DNA of 64,000 bases. It comes from Flavobacteriales bacterium. GTDB taxonomy: Bacteria; Bacteroidota; Bacteroidia; Flavobacteriales_F; PHOS-HE28. Shown piece by piece: positions 26,044-34,453 of this stretch. Numbering within the stretch: position 1 is the first letter of the stretch; every line of letters begins with the position of its first letter. Both the position numbers and the translations under genes were made by a program. The notes below the pieces were generated by a model. It saw only the letters and a program-made list of their open reading frames with translations. It was not told the DNA's origin and made no database searches. The stretch is from NCBI GenBank assembly GCA_020635675.1, contig JACJZJ010000005.1:310001-374000 (forward strand), in the 5' to 3' direction.

Positions 26044-26988
26044 TCAAGTGTTGCTGTTCAAGTTGCAGGCGATCCCGATGATCATCCGCTGGCGGTTGGG
26101 CACCATCAGTGCGCCACCGGAGTTGACCAGGGCGTACTCATAGTTCAGGGTCAACATCCAGGAATGCCACCACACGCGGGATCCGGCGTGGGCGAATAGT
26201 GTGGAAAGGCCGGTGCCCTCCACATCAGAGCCGTTGTCACGGTCCGCCAGACCGTGCTCGGCATAGGCACCCAGTGAGGGCGCCCATTTCAGCGCACCAT
26301 CACCGAAGAGATGGAAGGCTTCGGCCGTGGCACTGAACGCGTGCCCCATGGCATAGCCCTGGTCGGAGGTGCCGTTGTAGCGCCCGGTCAGGGCCAGGGA
26401 GCCACCCGTCCGGTTGCGGCGCACCATGTACTCCACGGTCGCCAACGCATCCCACGTGCCGGTGCCCGGTTGCAGGTCGTGCTCGGCCAACTCACCCTGA
26501 TAGGTCTGGCGGTGTTGACCGAGCGGCAGTTTCAAGCCCGCGCCAATGGTCAGACGATGCACGCTGCGCACCTGCTGCGGACCGCAATGGGTGTTCACCG
26601 CGATGTAGCGCCCCAGGACGTACGGATCGCCGACGCCATAGAGGTCGGCATGGGCGCGCGCATCGATGCTCTGGTAGTTGTTCACGAGCGGAAGACCGGC
26701 CATCACGCTGAAGCGTTGCCCCAGCCAGATGTCGGCGCGGGCCTCGACCACCTGGTAGAACTCCCGGTAATGGTGCGGCTCCGCGCTTTGGGTCGTGGCA
26801 TCGCCATGCTTGCTCAATAACAGGGAATACGGCGCGAGATCGCCTTCCAACTGTCTGAAGCGGTAGTACAGACCGAAGTTCGTGGTGCGTTCGTGCGGCT
26901 GGATGCCCAGGAACAATCCGCAGACATCGCAGGCCAGGAGCGGCAGGGACGTGCACCAAAGCGCACCTGCCGCAAGGAAGTATTTCAT
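26044..26988 (-). CDS. Outer-membrane beta-barrel-like protein with CDVCG motif
   Basis: 314 residues. Signal peptide followed at once by the motif CDVCG (LLACDVCGLFLGIQPHER), then a beta-barrel-like alternation (FGLYYRFRQLEGD, RFSVMAGLPLVNNYQ, SLALTGRYNGTSDQG, HSWMLTLNYEYALV). The CxxC after cleavage could bind a metal such as copper. Relatives are found with MbnP-like proteins in Bacteroidota. The gene lies between MbnP and a CHGNC-type membrane protein, 16 bp from the former, and begins 7 bp after a perfect inverted repeat. Likely an outer-membrane porin or sensor of metal uptake; the function is inferred. Confidence 0.78.
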   Translation of the reverse strand: MKYFLAAGALWCTSLPLLACDVCGLFLGIQPHERTTNFGLYYRFRQLEGDLAPYSLLLSKHGDATTQSAEPHHYREFYQVVEARADIWLGQRFSVMAGLPLVNNYQSIDARAHADLYGVGDPYVLGRYIAVNTHCGPQQVRSVHRLTIGAGLKLPLGQHRQTYQGELAEHDLQPGTGTWDALATVEYMVRRNRTGGSLALTGRYNGTSDQGYAMGHAFSATAEAFHLFGDGALKWAPSLGAYAEHGLADRDNGSDVEGTGLSTLFAHAGSRVWWHSWMLTLNYEYALVNSGGALMVPNRQRMIIGIACNLNSNT

Positions 26989-26994
26989 GGGATC

Positions 26995-27044
26995 GGGTTG
27001 AATTGATCAACAACGGCGCAGGTCACCGCAGGTCAATTCAACCC
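26995..27044. repeat. Perfect 12-bp inverted repeat, hairpin between two genes of the metal operon
   Basis: GGGTTGAATTGA at 26995-27006 is matched by its exact complement at 27033-27044, with a 26-nt loop that itself contains GCAGGTCA twice. The right arm covers the stop of the CHGNC-type gene and the left arm ends 7 bp before the next start. In RNA it would form a stable stem separating the two cistrons, suggesting translational or RNA-stability control, or a factor-binding palindrome. Confidence 0.7.
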
Positions 27045-27427
27045 CAGGGCACGGGCTCGATGGGGCGATGCCATCCGGAGGGCAACGCCTCCATGCGGTC
27101 CGTGCGGTGCAGGACCGGTACGACAGGCGGGATGAGCTCAGGTGCTGCTTGGTCCAGCAACACGGCCGGTTCCGAACGCCACTCCATATGCTCGAACGGA
27201 TGTTCGGCCTGACCTTCCGCCTTGCGCAACTGTTTCATCAAGTAGCAGTTGCCATGACAGGTGTTGCGTCCGGGTTCGGCATCGCGCATCACACAGATCT
27301 CCCGCTCGATCCGGGCACGATCCAAGTGGAATTGCAACACGACCAGGGAAGGGAGCAGCATGTACAGCAGGAACAATGCCCCAACGAAGGCCGAGGTCCA
27401 ACCGTGCAGGCGCGTTCTCATTCCCAT
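27038..27427 (-). CDS. Membrane protein with CHGNCYLMKQL motif
   Basis: 129 residues. One membrane helix (around 12-32) is followed by a periplasmic/extracytoplasmic domain with EICVMRD...CHGNCYLMKQLRKAEGQ. The same C-x-G-x-C-x-LMK phrase recurs in short Bacteroidota proteins found with TonB or metal genes. The paired Cys could bind a metal or form a disulfide. First gene of the three-gene operon leading to the CDVCG protein and MbnP. A TATCTTTA element at 27444-27451 may be its -7 box. Confidence 0.72.
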   Translation of the reverse strand: MGMRTRLHGWTSAFVGALFLLYMLLPSLVVLQFHLDRARIEREICVMRDAEPGRNTCHGNCYLMKQLRKAEGQAEHPFEHMEWRSEPAVLLDQAAPELIPPVVPVLHRTDRMEALPSGWHRPIEPVPWG

Positions 27428-27443
27428 GTGGCGAATGCCCGCC

Positions 27444-27451
27444 TAAAGATA
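27444..27451 (-). promoter_or_regulatory. -7-like element of the MbnP operon
   Basis: TATCTTTA on the minus strand, one base off TAnnTTTG, 17 bp before the ATG. No clear -33 TTTG is seen, so this is a suggestion. Confidence 0.35.
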
Positions 27452-27466
27452 GGACCTGCCCTCCCT

Positions 27467-28525
27467 TTACCGCTCCATGATCACCACGCTGTGATCGCAA
27501 CCGCGGAAGCGGTCGTAGAAAAGCGCCCTGCGGAACGGTCGTTGTGCCTCACCCCGAAGCAACACCTCCGGATGAACACGCCCCTGAACGAGGGAGGACC
27601 AGGCGTACCAGGTGCCGAACGCGTTTGCGGTGTAGAATTCACCACAAAGCGGTTTAAAGGCAGTGACAGTGGCTGTGGGAAAAAGTTCCATAACAGGACC
27701 GTAGGCCGGGTCGTCCATCGCATCACCGTTCGGACCGACGACCACCAGATCGATCGCGTCCGGCTCCAGCATGTGGCGTTGAAGTATGGACCGCACGTGA
27801 GCGGCCGCATCCGGGAGGTCCGGAGCGTAGTGGATGTCCACCTCGACCAAACGAACGTCCGTGCCCTGGCCCGGGCGGCCATCGAGCACGAAGAACGCGG
27901 CCCCTTCGCCGCAAACAGCCCCGGGTCCTCCGTGCTCCAGGACACCGAGGTTCCCGACGCCCTCCTCCTTGAGCAGACCGGAACGGCGCTGGATGGCGAA
28001 ATGATCGTCGGTGATGATGTCCACCCCCCCGGCGAGCACCCGTTCATTGCCTTCATCGCGCACCTGTACGAAGGCATCGAACAGGGCGCTCGGAAACGAA
28101 AGTCCCTTGTGGAGGTAGGTGAAGTTGCAAGCACGACTGCCCAATGCAAGGGCGATCTGCCCTGCGACCGCGTTGTGCGTGGATTGGATGAAGGCGGTGG
28201 GGTTCACCATCATTTCCGCGTTGGCGATCATCGTGTCCAGGAAGCGCTCGGTGCTTTCCATGCAGCCCAGTCCTGTGCCGACGATGATGCCGCCCGGATC
28301 GCGCACGCCTGCCCGCTCAAGCGCGTTGAGCGCGGTCGCCATGCCGAACCGGGACACCCGGGCCATCCTGCGTCCGCGCACCGGGTCGATGTATCGCCTG
28401 AGATCGGGTGCGATGGCGTGCAGCGGATGCCCGTCATAGCCCTTCACCGAAGCGATCCCGTCACGATCGAACGTATCCTGCGGCGAGATGCACGAGGCGC
28501 CGATGATATGGACCGGACCTTTCAC
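27467..28525 (-). CDS. Beta-ketoacyl synthase-like protein lacking the catalytic Cys (chain-length-factor type)
   Basis: 352 residues from a GTG start that overlaps the upstream ketosynthase stop (GTGA). It has the thiolase fold of FabF (GIIVGTGLGCMEST; NPTAFIQSTHNAVAGQIALALG), but where FabF has the TACSSS nucleophile this protein reads YLHKGLSF (about residues 137-144). The HGTGT motif and the final FGFGG glycine motif are also replaced (VGPNGDAMDD; RFRGCDHSVVI). It cannot condense by itself and should form a heterodimer with the adjacent active KS, fixing chain length as CLF/KSbeta subunits do in aryl polyene and type II PKS systems. Last gene of the flexirubin operon. Confidence 0.85.
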   Translation of the reverse strand: MKGPVHIIGASCISPQDTFDRDGIASVKGYDGHPLHAIAPDLRRYIDPVRGRRMARVSRFGMATALNALERAGVRDPGGIIVGTGLGCMESTERFLDTMIANAEMMVNPTAFIQSTHNAVAGQIALALGSRACNFTYLHKGLSFPSALFDAFVQVRDEGNERVLAGGVDIITDDHFAIQRRSGLLKEEGVGNLGVLEHGGPGAVCGEGAAFFVLDGRPGQGTDVRLVEVDIHYAPDLPDAAAHVRSILQRHMLEPDAIDLVVVGPNGDAMDDPAYGPVMELFPTATVTAFKPLCGEFYTANAFGTWYAWSSLVQGRVHPEVLLRGEAQRPFRRALFYDRFRGCDHSVVIMER

Positions 28526-29730
28526 GGGGCGGAAATGACAAGGGAGGTATTGTTGCCACCGAACCCGAACGAACTGCTGAGCACATGTCGGATCCGTTGC
28601 TCTTCCCTGGTATGGAGCACCGGGACAAGTGTCGGAGCCTCCTCCAAGGGTGTGGTGAAGCGCAGGTTGGCGAACATGACACCCTGACGGATCGCCAGCG
28701 TCGCGAAAACCGCCTCGACGGCCCCCGCGGCACCCAGGGTGTGTCCGGTGAAGGCTTTCGTGGAACTGAAGGGAGGAGGTGATCCACCGAACAATCGGAC
28801 AAGGGCGCGGCCTTCGGAAGCATCGTTGTTCAATGTGCCGGTGCCGTGCACGTTGATGTGATCGATCGCCGTGGGAGCAAGGTCGGCCCGGCGGAGCGCC
28901 CCCTGCATGGCCAGGAAGGCCCCCTCCCCTTCCGGCGAACTGGCCGTGGCGTGGAACGCATCGTTCGTGTTGGCGTAGCCACTGACGCGCGCGAGCGTGG
29001 GCACACCGTGCGCTTCGACATAGGCGTCCGAGGCGATGACCAGATAGGCCGCAGCCTCTCCGAGGTTCAAGCCACGCCTGTCGCGATCGAACGGCGTGCA
29101 CGGACGATCGTCCAGGATCATGAGGCTGTTGAAGCCGTTCACCGTGAAGCGCGAGAGGGCGTCGGCACCGCCGACCACCGCGACGTCCAGGCGGCCCGCG
29201 CGAATGAGCCGAGCGCCCAGCATGATCGCGTTGGCCGACGAGGAACACGCTGTGCTGATCGTCGTCACGCATCCCTCGATCCCCAGTTCACGGGCCACGC
29301 GTTCGGAATGATCACCCGGATCGTGCGTACCGAGGAAGCGGAGCACCTCATCGGGTGCATCATCATCAAAGAACCGCGGGTAGATCAGTTCGGCGCTGTC
29401 CATCCCCCCGACCGTGGTGGCCGAGATGAGCCCGGTGCGTTGTCCGCGAGGCGCGAGTCCGGCCTCGGCGATCGCCTCTCGTGCGGCGATCAGGGCGAGC
29501 AGCGCGGTACGGGTCCAGCTTCGCGGATCGGCGGGGAGGGCCCGAGCGGCGAGCGCTTCGTTCTCCGACCGGACCTCGGCCGCGGGCAGATACCCCCGAT
29601 GGCGCGTGTCCAGGCGCGCGATCGGGCCGATGCCGGTGCGTTCGGCAAGCAAAGCATCGAGATTCGCGGACACGGTCTCCCCCAACGCCGAAATGACGCC
29701 CATACCGATGATATGCACCTGACCGCTCAT
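28522..29730 (-). CDS. Beta-ketoacyl-ACP synthase (FabF-like) of the flexirubin operon
   Basis: 402 residues, a complete KAS II type enzyme: catalytic Cys162 in TISTACSSSANAI, His295 in NVHGTGT, His330 in TGHTLGAAG, and the glycine-rich SFGFGGNNTSLVI end. It elongates acyl-ACP chains by decarboxylative condensation. Paired by a GTGA overlap with an inactive paralogue, it probably builds the polyene chain of a flexirubin-type pigment. The upstream ABC permease gene ends 3 bp before its start. Cytoplasmic. Confidence 0.92.
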   Translation of the reverse strand: MSGQVHIIGMGVISALGETVSANLDALLAERTGIGPIARLDTRHRGYLPAAEVRSENEALAARALPADPRSWTRTALLALIAAREAIAEAGLAPRGQRTGLISATTVGGMDSAELIYPRFFDDDAPDEVLRFLGTHDPGDHSERVARELGIEGCVTTISTACSSSANAIMLGARLIRAGRLDVAVVGGADALSRFTVNGFNSLMILDDRPCTPFDRDRRGLNLGEAAAYLVIASDAYVEAHGVPTLARVSGYANTNDAFHATASSPEGEGAFLAMQGALRRADLAPTAIDHINVHGTGTLNNDASEGRALVRLFGGSPPPFSSTKAFTGHTLGAAGAVEAVFATLAIRQGVMFANLRFTTPLEEAPTLVPVLHTREEQRIRHVLSSSFGFGGNNTSLVISAP

Positions 29731-29733
29731 CGT

Positions 29734-31017
29734 TCAACGCCGCGCCACGCGTCGCTCGCCGAACACGCTCAGCGCGATGCATCCGCAAGTGAAAACGAGC
29801 AAGGGCAGCAGATAGGGCAACAGATCGGTCCAGGCACCTCCGCGCAGAAGCACCGCATTGAACGCTTCCATCGACCAATTGAGGGGGCTGAGGCGACCCA
29901 GGGCCTGCATCGCGTCGGGCATGATGTACAGCGGGACCCATATCCCGCCGATCGCCGAAAGTATCACCACGGCGGTGGAACCGAGCACGGCGGACTGCTG
30001 CTGCGTTCGTGTGAACGATCCGATCAGGATGCCAAAGGAGGTGGCCGCCAGACCGACCACCGCAGCTGCGACGAACAACAGCAGTACCATCGCGGGACCG
30101 GACAACCGGAGGGGCGCCAGACCGATCCAAGGCAGGGCGAAGCGCCCGACAAGGAGCAGCAACAGGGTCTGTGCCATGCATACGAACAAGTAGGCGGCCA
30201 GCCGCCCCAGGATCCGGTCCGTGGTGGTCCCTGGCATCGTGAGCAAGCGCGTCATGCAGCCCGAATCACGCTCCTTCACCATGTTCCCGGCCAGGAGGAC
30301 CACACTGAAGAACATGGCGAAGATGGTCCATGCGGGCACGTTGTGCTGGGTGGAATCCAGGGCGACCTTCTCCCCCGCGAGGTCCTTTGCTGCGAGTCGT
30401 TGTTCCACACCGATGAACGATCCCTGGATCCGCGGAGCATCCACACTGTCCCCGGTCATCTCGCTCATTCGCCTCGCGAGGTCGGTGAGCAAACGCTGTG
30501 CGCTGAGCCCGGCCAGGACGCGCTCCAGTGCACCGGCGACCAGGGAGCGGAATGCCTGTTTCACCGTGGGGTCGATCACCAGGACCACGTTCGCGGTGTC
30601 AGGTCCCGCCCCTTCGCCGGTGGTCAGGTCGAAATAGGACGCGACCTGATGGGTGCTCCGGTCGGCCAACAGATCGCTGAGTCCGGCCGGTACGATCACA
30701 CCGACCTGCTGTTCACCCCGCCGCACACGGTCGCGCAGGTCCGCATCGCTCAGGCCCGAACCCGTGCCATCGGTCACGATGAACGGACCGGCCTGCTCCA
30801 GGCCCTCGCGGATCCCTCTCCCGACGCCGCCGCCATCATGATCGAGCAGCAACACCTTCACCCGGTTCTCGGTGAAGTCCTTGAACGGGGCGTCCTGGAC
30901 CACGGCCATGATGCAGACCAGGGCCACGGGCATGCCGAACAGCAGGGCCAGTCCCGCTCGGTCACGCAGCAACAGGAGCAATTCCTTCCGGATATGTGCC
31001 GTGACGCGTCGGATCAT
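29734..31017 (-). CDS. ABC-2 type transporter permease (flexirubin operon)
   Basis: 427 residues: one N-terminal helix (LALLFGMPVALVCIMAVV), a large extracytoplasmic domain (about residues 45-220), then five C-terminal helices (for example WTIFAMFFSVVLLAGNMV and AVVILSAIGGIWVPLYIM). This is the YhhJ/DrrB-like ABC-2 arrangement. Start at 31017 overlaps the ATPase stop by 4 bp. With the ATPase upstream it likely moves the pigment or its precursor from the inner leaflet towards the outer membrane, as proposed for flexirubin and aryl polyene clusters. Confidence 0.9.
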   Translation of the reverse strand: MIRRVTAHIRKELLLLLRDRAGLALLFGMPVALVCIMAVVQDAPFKDFTENRVKVLLLDHDGGGVGRGIREGLEQAGPFIVTDGTGSGLSDADLRDRVRRGEQQVGVIVPAGLSDLLADRSTHQVASYFDLTTGEGAGPDTANVVLVIDPTVKQAFRSLVAGALERVLAGLSAQRLLTDLARRMSEMTGDSVDAPRIQGSFIGVEQRLAAKDLAGEKVALDSTQHNVPAWTIFAMFFSVVLLAGNMVKERDSGCMTRLLTMPGTTTDRILGRLAAYLFVCMAQTLLLLLVGRFALPWIGLAPLRLSGPAMVLLLFVAAAVVGLAATSFGILIGSFTRTQQQSAVLGSTAVVILSAIGGIWVPLYIMPDAMQALGRLSPLNWSMEAFNAVLLRGGAWTDLLPYLLPLLVFTCGCIALSVFGERRVARR

Positions 31018-31763
31018 GCGGGGTCGTCGCGCAGCGCGCGACCGGTGATGCGCAGGAAGGTCTCCTCCAGCCGCTCCTGGCCCGAACGGGTCCGCATGTC
31101 CGCGATCTCGCCGGCCACCTGCCCGTGGTCGATGATCACCACGCGGGAACATAGACGTTCGGCCTCCTCCAGATGGTGTGAGGAATAAAGCACGGTAGTG
31201 CCGCGGGCGTTGATCGCCTGCAGCTCCTCCCAGATCGCGGTCCGCGACTGGACATCGATGCCGACGGTCGGTTCGTCCAGCACCAGCACGGCAGGGTCGT
31301 GCAAGAGGGCAGTGATGAGGTTGAGGCGTCGTTGCATGCCGCCGCTCCATTGACGCACGGGTTCATCGGCGCGGGTGGCCAGACCGGTCCTTTCCAGCAG
31401 TTCGGCGCTCCGCGCGGCCAACGTGGCCCTATCCAACCCTTGCAAGCGCCCGAAATAGGCCAGGTTCTCACGGGCGGTCAGGGTTCCGTAGAGTGCGATC
31501 TCCTGGGGCACGAACCCCATCGCCGACAACGCCCGGCGGCGATCGGCATGCATGCCGGCTCCCCGGACCTCGACGGTCCCGGTGCTGGGCCGCAGCACGC
31601 CGGTAATGATGGATAGCAGGGTGGTCTTGCCCGCTCCGTTCGGCCCGAGCAACCCAAGGAACTCGCCCCGGCGCGCGTCGATATCCACTCCGCGGAGCGC
31701 CGAGGTGGCGCTGCCCCGGTAGCGCTTGGTCACTGCGCATACACGGATGTCGGAATGTGGCAT
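31014..31763 (-). CDS. ABC transporter ATP-binding protein (flexirubin operon)
   Basis: 249 residues of the CcmA/DrrA-like ABC family: Walker A GPNGAGKTTLLS, Q-loop FVPQEIALY, signature QWSGGMQRRL, Walker B VLVLDEPTVGID, and switch His in LYSSHHLEEAERL. Energises the adjacent ABC-2 permease. The start could be ATG 31763 or a GTG at 31772 that overlaps the BtrH-like gene stop (GTGA), as other junctions here do. I give the ATG. Confidence 0.93.
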   Translation of the reverse strand: MPHSDIRVCAVTKRYRGSATSALRGVDIDARRGEFLGLLGPNGAGKTTLLSIITGVLRPSTGTVEVRGAGMHADRRRALSAMGFVPQEIALYGTLTARENLAYFGRLQGLDRATLAARSAELLERTGLATRADEPVRQWSGGMQRRLNLITALLHDPAVLVLDEPTVGIDVQSRTAIWEELQAINARGTTVLYSSHHLEEAERLCSRVVIIDHGQVAGEIADMRTRSGQERLEETFLRITGRALRDDPA

Positions 31764-31768
31764 CGGGC

Positions 31769-32785
31769 TCACCGCGCGGCCTTTGCCAATTCCTTGAAGA
31801 AGCGCTGCTCCTCGCGGCCGATGGCGGTCAGCTTGTCCGCAAGTGAACCATAGGTGATGTGGCTCTCCGCGCGATCCTTGCACAGACGACCGGCCTCATA
31901 GGCGAAATCACGCCATTGGTCGCCGATGGCGGTCATGCGCAAGGCGAACCCCTTCAGCCCGGGTCGTTCCAAAAGCGCGGCCGACTCCTGCAGGAACGCC
32001 CCGAACATGAACCGGAAACCGGCGCCACCCGTGCCGATCTCCTCCTGCATGCGGATCAAGTTCCCCAATGCCAGCCGGGCCTTCTCCGGCCCCAGATCGC
32101 GTTCGTAGTGCCGCAATCGGGCGGCCAGGAAACCAATGCCCTTCGACCCGAACATGGGGAGGGGCGTCGTGGACATATCGCGCGCGGTGCGCCGCAGTCC
32201 TTTGGCCACCGCGTGTCGCATGTCGGCATCGGCGGGCACCACCTCCGGATAGTACATGCGCCCGTTCGTGTTGGGCATGCCCTTGGCGAATCGGGCGCGC
32301 ATCAACGCCGTGCGATGGATGCGGGTGGTGGCGTCCATCACCGGATCGCTCACCAGGTATTCGTCGCCTTCACGGCCGAACACCACGATGTTGTGCGCAT
32401 TGAAGTGGAAGCGGAAGGCTTTGGGCAGATAGGGCAGATAGAACACACTGGTGAGCATCCCCACGGGGAGGCCGCGGTCCAGGACACGGTCCAGTTCGGC
32501 CATGGCAGCAAGAGGATCACGGAACTTCATGCGCTTCATGCGCACGCCGGTGTTGTTCGAGAAACGCTTGAAGATGTGCCCCGGAAGGATGCGGTAGCTG
32601 GTCACGGGCAGTCCGTTCACCTTCAGGAAGGGCATGTGGCTGTAAAAAAGCCCGGAGCCGATCCCGAGCGCCAGGGGCTCGGACACGTTCATGCCGTGGA
32701 AACGCATGAGGTTCGAGATCACGCCCGTCTCGCAATGCGCGGACTGTTGGTGATCGAACGGGATGGTGCGATCGGATACGCTCAT
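31769..32785 (-). CDS. BtrH-like N-terminal domain / DUF4872 protein (flexirubin operon)
   Basis: 338 residues. The N-terminal half has the BtrH-type catalytic set: Cys18 in QSAHCETGVISN, His in FNAHNIVVFGR and Asp in LVSDPVMD, as in the papain-like acyl-transfer enzyme BtrH from butirosin synthesis. The C-terminal half (GPEKARLALGNLIRMQEEIG) is the DUF4872 domain. In aryl polyene/flexirubin clusters a BtrH-like protein is thought to transfer an acyl chain from ACP. Its start overlaps the preceding gene by 4 bp. Confidence 0.9.
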   Translation of the reverse strand: MSVSDRTIPFDHQQSAHCETGVISNLMRFHGMNVSEPLALGIGSGLFYSHMPFLKVNGLPVTSYRILPGHIFKRFSNNTGVRMKRMKFRDPLAAMAELDRVLDRGLPVGMLTSVFYLPYLPKAFRFHFNAHNIVVFGREGDEYLVSDPVMDATTRIHRTALMRARFAKGMPNTNGRMYYPEVVPADADMRHAVAKGLRRTARDMSTTPLPMFGSKGIGFLAARLRHYERDLGPEKARLALGNLIRMQEEIGTGGAGFRFMFGAFLQESAALLERPGLKGFALRMTAIGDQWRDFAYEAGRLCKDRAESHITYGSLADKLTAIGREEQRFFKELAKAAR

Positions 32786-33183
32786 TCCGGCACACGCTTC
32801 AGCTGGTCCACGGTCACCTGCAGCACCTCGGCATAGCGTTGCAGGGTGTGGGCATCGAGCCGTTCGAAATCCGCGGGACGGAGGTGCTTACGAACTCGGC
32901 GCGCACCGATGCCCATGTGCTGAGCCAGCAGGGCGGGGTCCATCATGTTCCTCTCCATGTGGTAGGAAAGGGAACTCGCCCTGCCCGCACGCACTTCGGC
33001 CAACGCCACCTCCACGCGTTCATTGATCACGTCCCAGGCCTGCTCCAGCGCCACGTTCTCCGGTTCCCATCCCACGCTGGGTACCTTGACGTATTCGCCC
33101 TTTTCGTTCAGGGCATATTTCACGACCTTGAATTTGCCCTCCAGCAGGTTGGCATCATCCTGGGGCACTTCCTCCTTTTTCAT
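32782..33183 (-). CDS. Conserved small protein of dar/flexirubin clusters
   Basis: 133 residues, starting MKKEEVPQDDANLLEGKF, with VGWEPENVALEQAWDVINE and a C-terminal part that resembles a helix-turn-helix (LAQHMGIGARRVRKHL, DFERLDAHTLQRYAEVLQV). The same protein type sits directly after DarB in flavobacterial flexirubin loci. Its stop overlaps the BtrH-like start. Possibly a regulator or assembly factor for the pathway; no experimentally known function that I can name. Confidence 0.85.
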   Translation of the reverse strand: MKKEEVPQDDANLLEGKFKVVKYALNEKGEYVKVPSVGWEPENVALEQAWDVINERVEVALAEVRAGRASSLSYHMERNMMDPALLAQHMGIGARRVRKHLRPADFERLDAHTLQRYAEVLQVTVDQLKRVPE

Positions 33184-33242
33184 GGGCGTTCCGTGGACGC
33201 TACCGGGAACACCGCTCGAAGCCGTGGCCGGTAATGAGCAGG

Positions 33243-33250
33243 CAAAAATA
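33243..33250 (-). promoter_or_regulatory. -7 element (TATTTTTG) before the small dar-cluster gene
   Basis: Exact match to TAnnTTTG on the minus strand, about 60 bp before the ATG at 33183, in a 105-bp gap after darB. No good -33 TTTG is visible. It may give extra expression of the operon tail. Confidence 0.4.
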
Positions 33251-33288
33251 GCCCATCCCCGATGATGGAACGGCCCGGGGGGCGATCG

Positions 33289-34419
33289 CTACACCGCGGT
33301 CATCAGTGCGTACGTGTAGGAGAATCGGGCGCTTTCGGGCACCATCAGCAGCACCTTCATGCCCTTCTCCAGTCGACCGGAGGCCATGAGGTCGTGCAAC
33401 ATCAGATAGATGGACGCTGAACCGACGTTGCCCACGTCCACCAGATTGATGAACCACTTCTCCAGCGGGATCTCGATGCCCCGCTGTTCGAGCTCCTGGA
33501 ACACCCTGTCGCGGAAGAAGAACGACGAGAGGTGCGGCAGGAAGAAATCGACCGAGGAGACATCGAGCGCCTTGGTGCGGAGGACCTCCTCCAGCATCCG
33601 GCCACCGTATTGGACGATGTTCCCCCCGAGCAGTTTCACGTCCTGCTTCATGCTGAAGACGGACTTGCCCGCGAGTTCCTCCGCGGCGAAGGTCTTCCAA
33701 CCGTGGAACCCACCGTCCTGGTCCTTGTCACCGCCTGAATACATGCACACGCCAAGCTCATTGGCATAACTGCGCCCCACGATCCATTCGATCCGAAGGC
33801 TCAAAGGGTCGCGTGGCTGCGCCTCAAGGAGGGCGGCTGCGGCACCATCGCTGAGCATCCACCGCAGGAACTCCTTTTCGAAACCGATGATCGGGTCGGC
33901 CTCCAACTGGCGGATGCGCTCGGTCTCGTGTTCGAAATTGCGCGCCATCATCATGGGCGACACCAATTCGGAGCCGGTGGTGACGGCATTGCGCGAATCC
34001 CCGGAACGCACGCTGAGGTAGCCGTATTTCATCGCGTGCATTCCCGAACAGCAGGCCCCCGCAGGTGAAATGATCTCCATGGGCATCGGCAGCAGACCAT
34101 GCACCTGCGCCGCATGTGACGGCAGGAACTGGTCCGGTGACGAGGTGCCGCAGGCCAGCACCTCCATGTCCTTCAATTCCACGCCATCGCCGACAAGCCG
34201 CTGAACAGCCTCCGCCACGAGTTGTGCGTTCGTGTGCGTGATCCGACCTTCCTTGTCCAGCGCGTAATAGCGTTGGCGGATGCCGTTGTTACGCAACACG
34301 ATGCCCCGCGCACGGGAGGGCCTCCCGTCGATCATGCCCAGATAATCGACCATCTCGTCGTTCGAGATGACGGTATTGGGCAGGAAGGCGGATACCCTGG
34401 TGATGTAGACCTCTTGCAA
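33289..34419 (-). CDS. darB: 3-oxoacyl-ACP synthase III family DarB (dialkylresorcinol synthesis)
   Basis: 376 residues of the KAS III/thiolase fold. The nucleophile is Cys124 in GACCSGMHAMKYG, followed by the His in FFLPHLSSFFF and the Asn in DVGNVGSAS, giving the Cys-His-Asn triad. DarB condenses a beta-keto acyl thioester with an enoyl/acyl-ACP before DarA aromatises the ring to a 2,5-dialkylresorcinol, which esterifies the aryl polyene acid in flexirubins. The whole gene order (DarA, DarB, small protein, BtrH, ABC, KS, KS) matches flavobacterial flexirubin loci. It has its own promoter at 34454-34484. Cytoplasmic. Confidence 0.93.
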   Translation of the reverse strand: MQEVYITRVSAFLPNTVISNDEMVDYLGMIDGRPSRARGIVLRNNGIRQRYYALDKEGRITHTNAQLVAEAVQRLVGDGVELKDMEVLACGTSSPDQFLPSHAAQVHGLLPMPMEIISPAGACCSGMHAMKYGYLSVRSGDSRNAVTTGSELVSPMMMARNFEHETERIRQLEADPIIGFEKEFLRWMLSDGAAAALLEAQPRDPLSLRIEWIVGRSYANELGVCMYSGGDKDQDGGFHGWKTFAAEELAGKSVFSMKQDVKLLGGNIVQYGGRMLEEVLRTKALDVSSVDFFLPHLSSFFFRDRVFQELEQRGIEIPLEKWFINLVDVGNVGSASIYLMLHDLMASGRLEKGMKVLLMVPESARFSYTYALMTAV

Positions 34420-34453
34420 TGTCGTCGAAATAGTCCCCCCGAGTTCGGACCGG

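Noticed and set aside
27068..28687. Plus-strand frame of 539 codons opposite the CLF-like and KS genes
   Set aside because: No domain and no start context; it crosses two good minus-strand genes and the CHGNC gene.
28846..31188. Plus-strand frame of 780 codons over the ketosynthase and ABC permease genes
   Set aside because: Dominated by Gln/Gly/Arg/His, no recognisable domain; the minus strand carries complete conserved genes with coupled starts.
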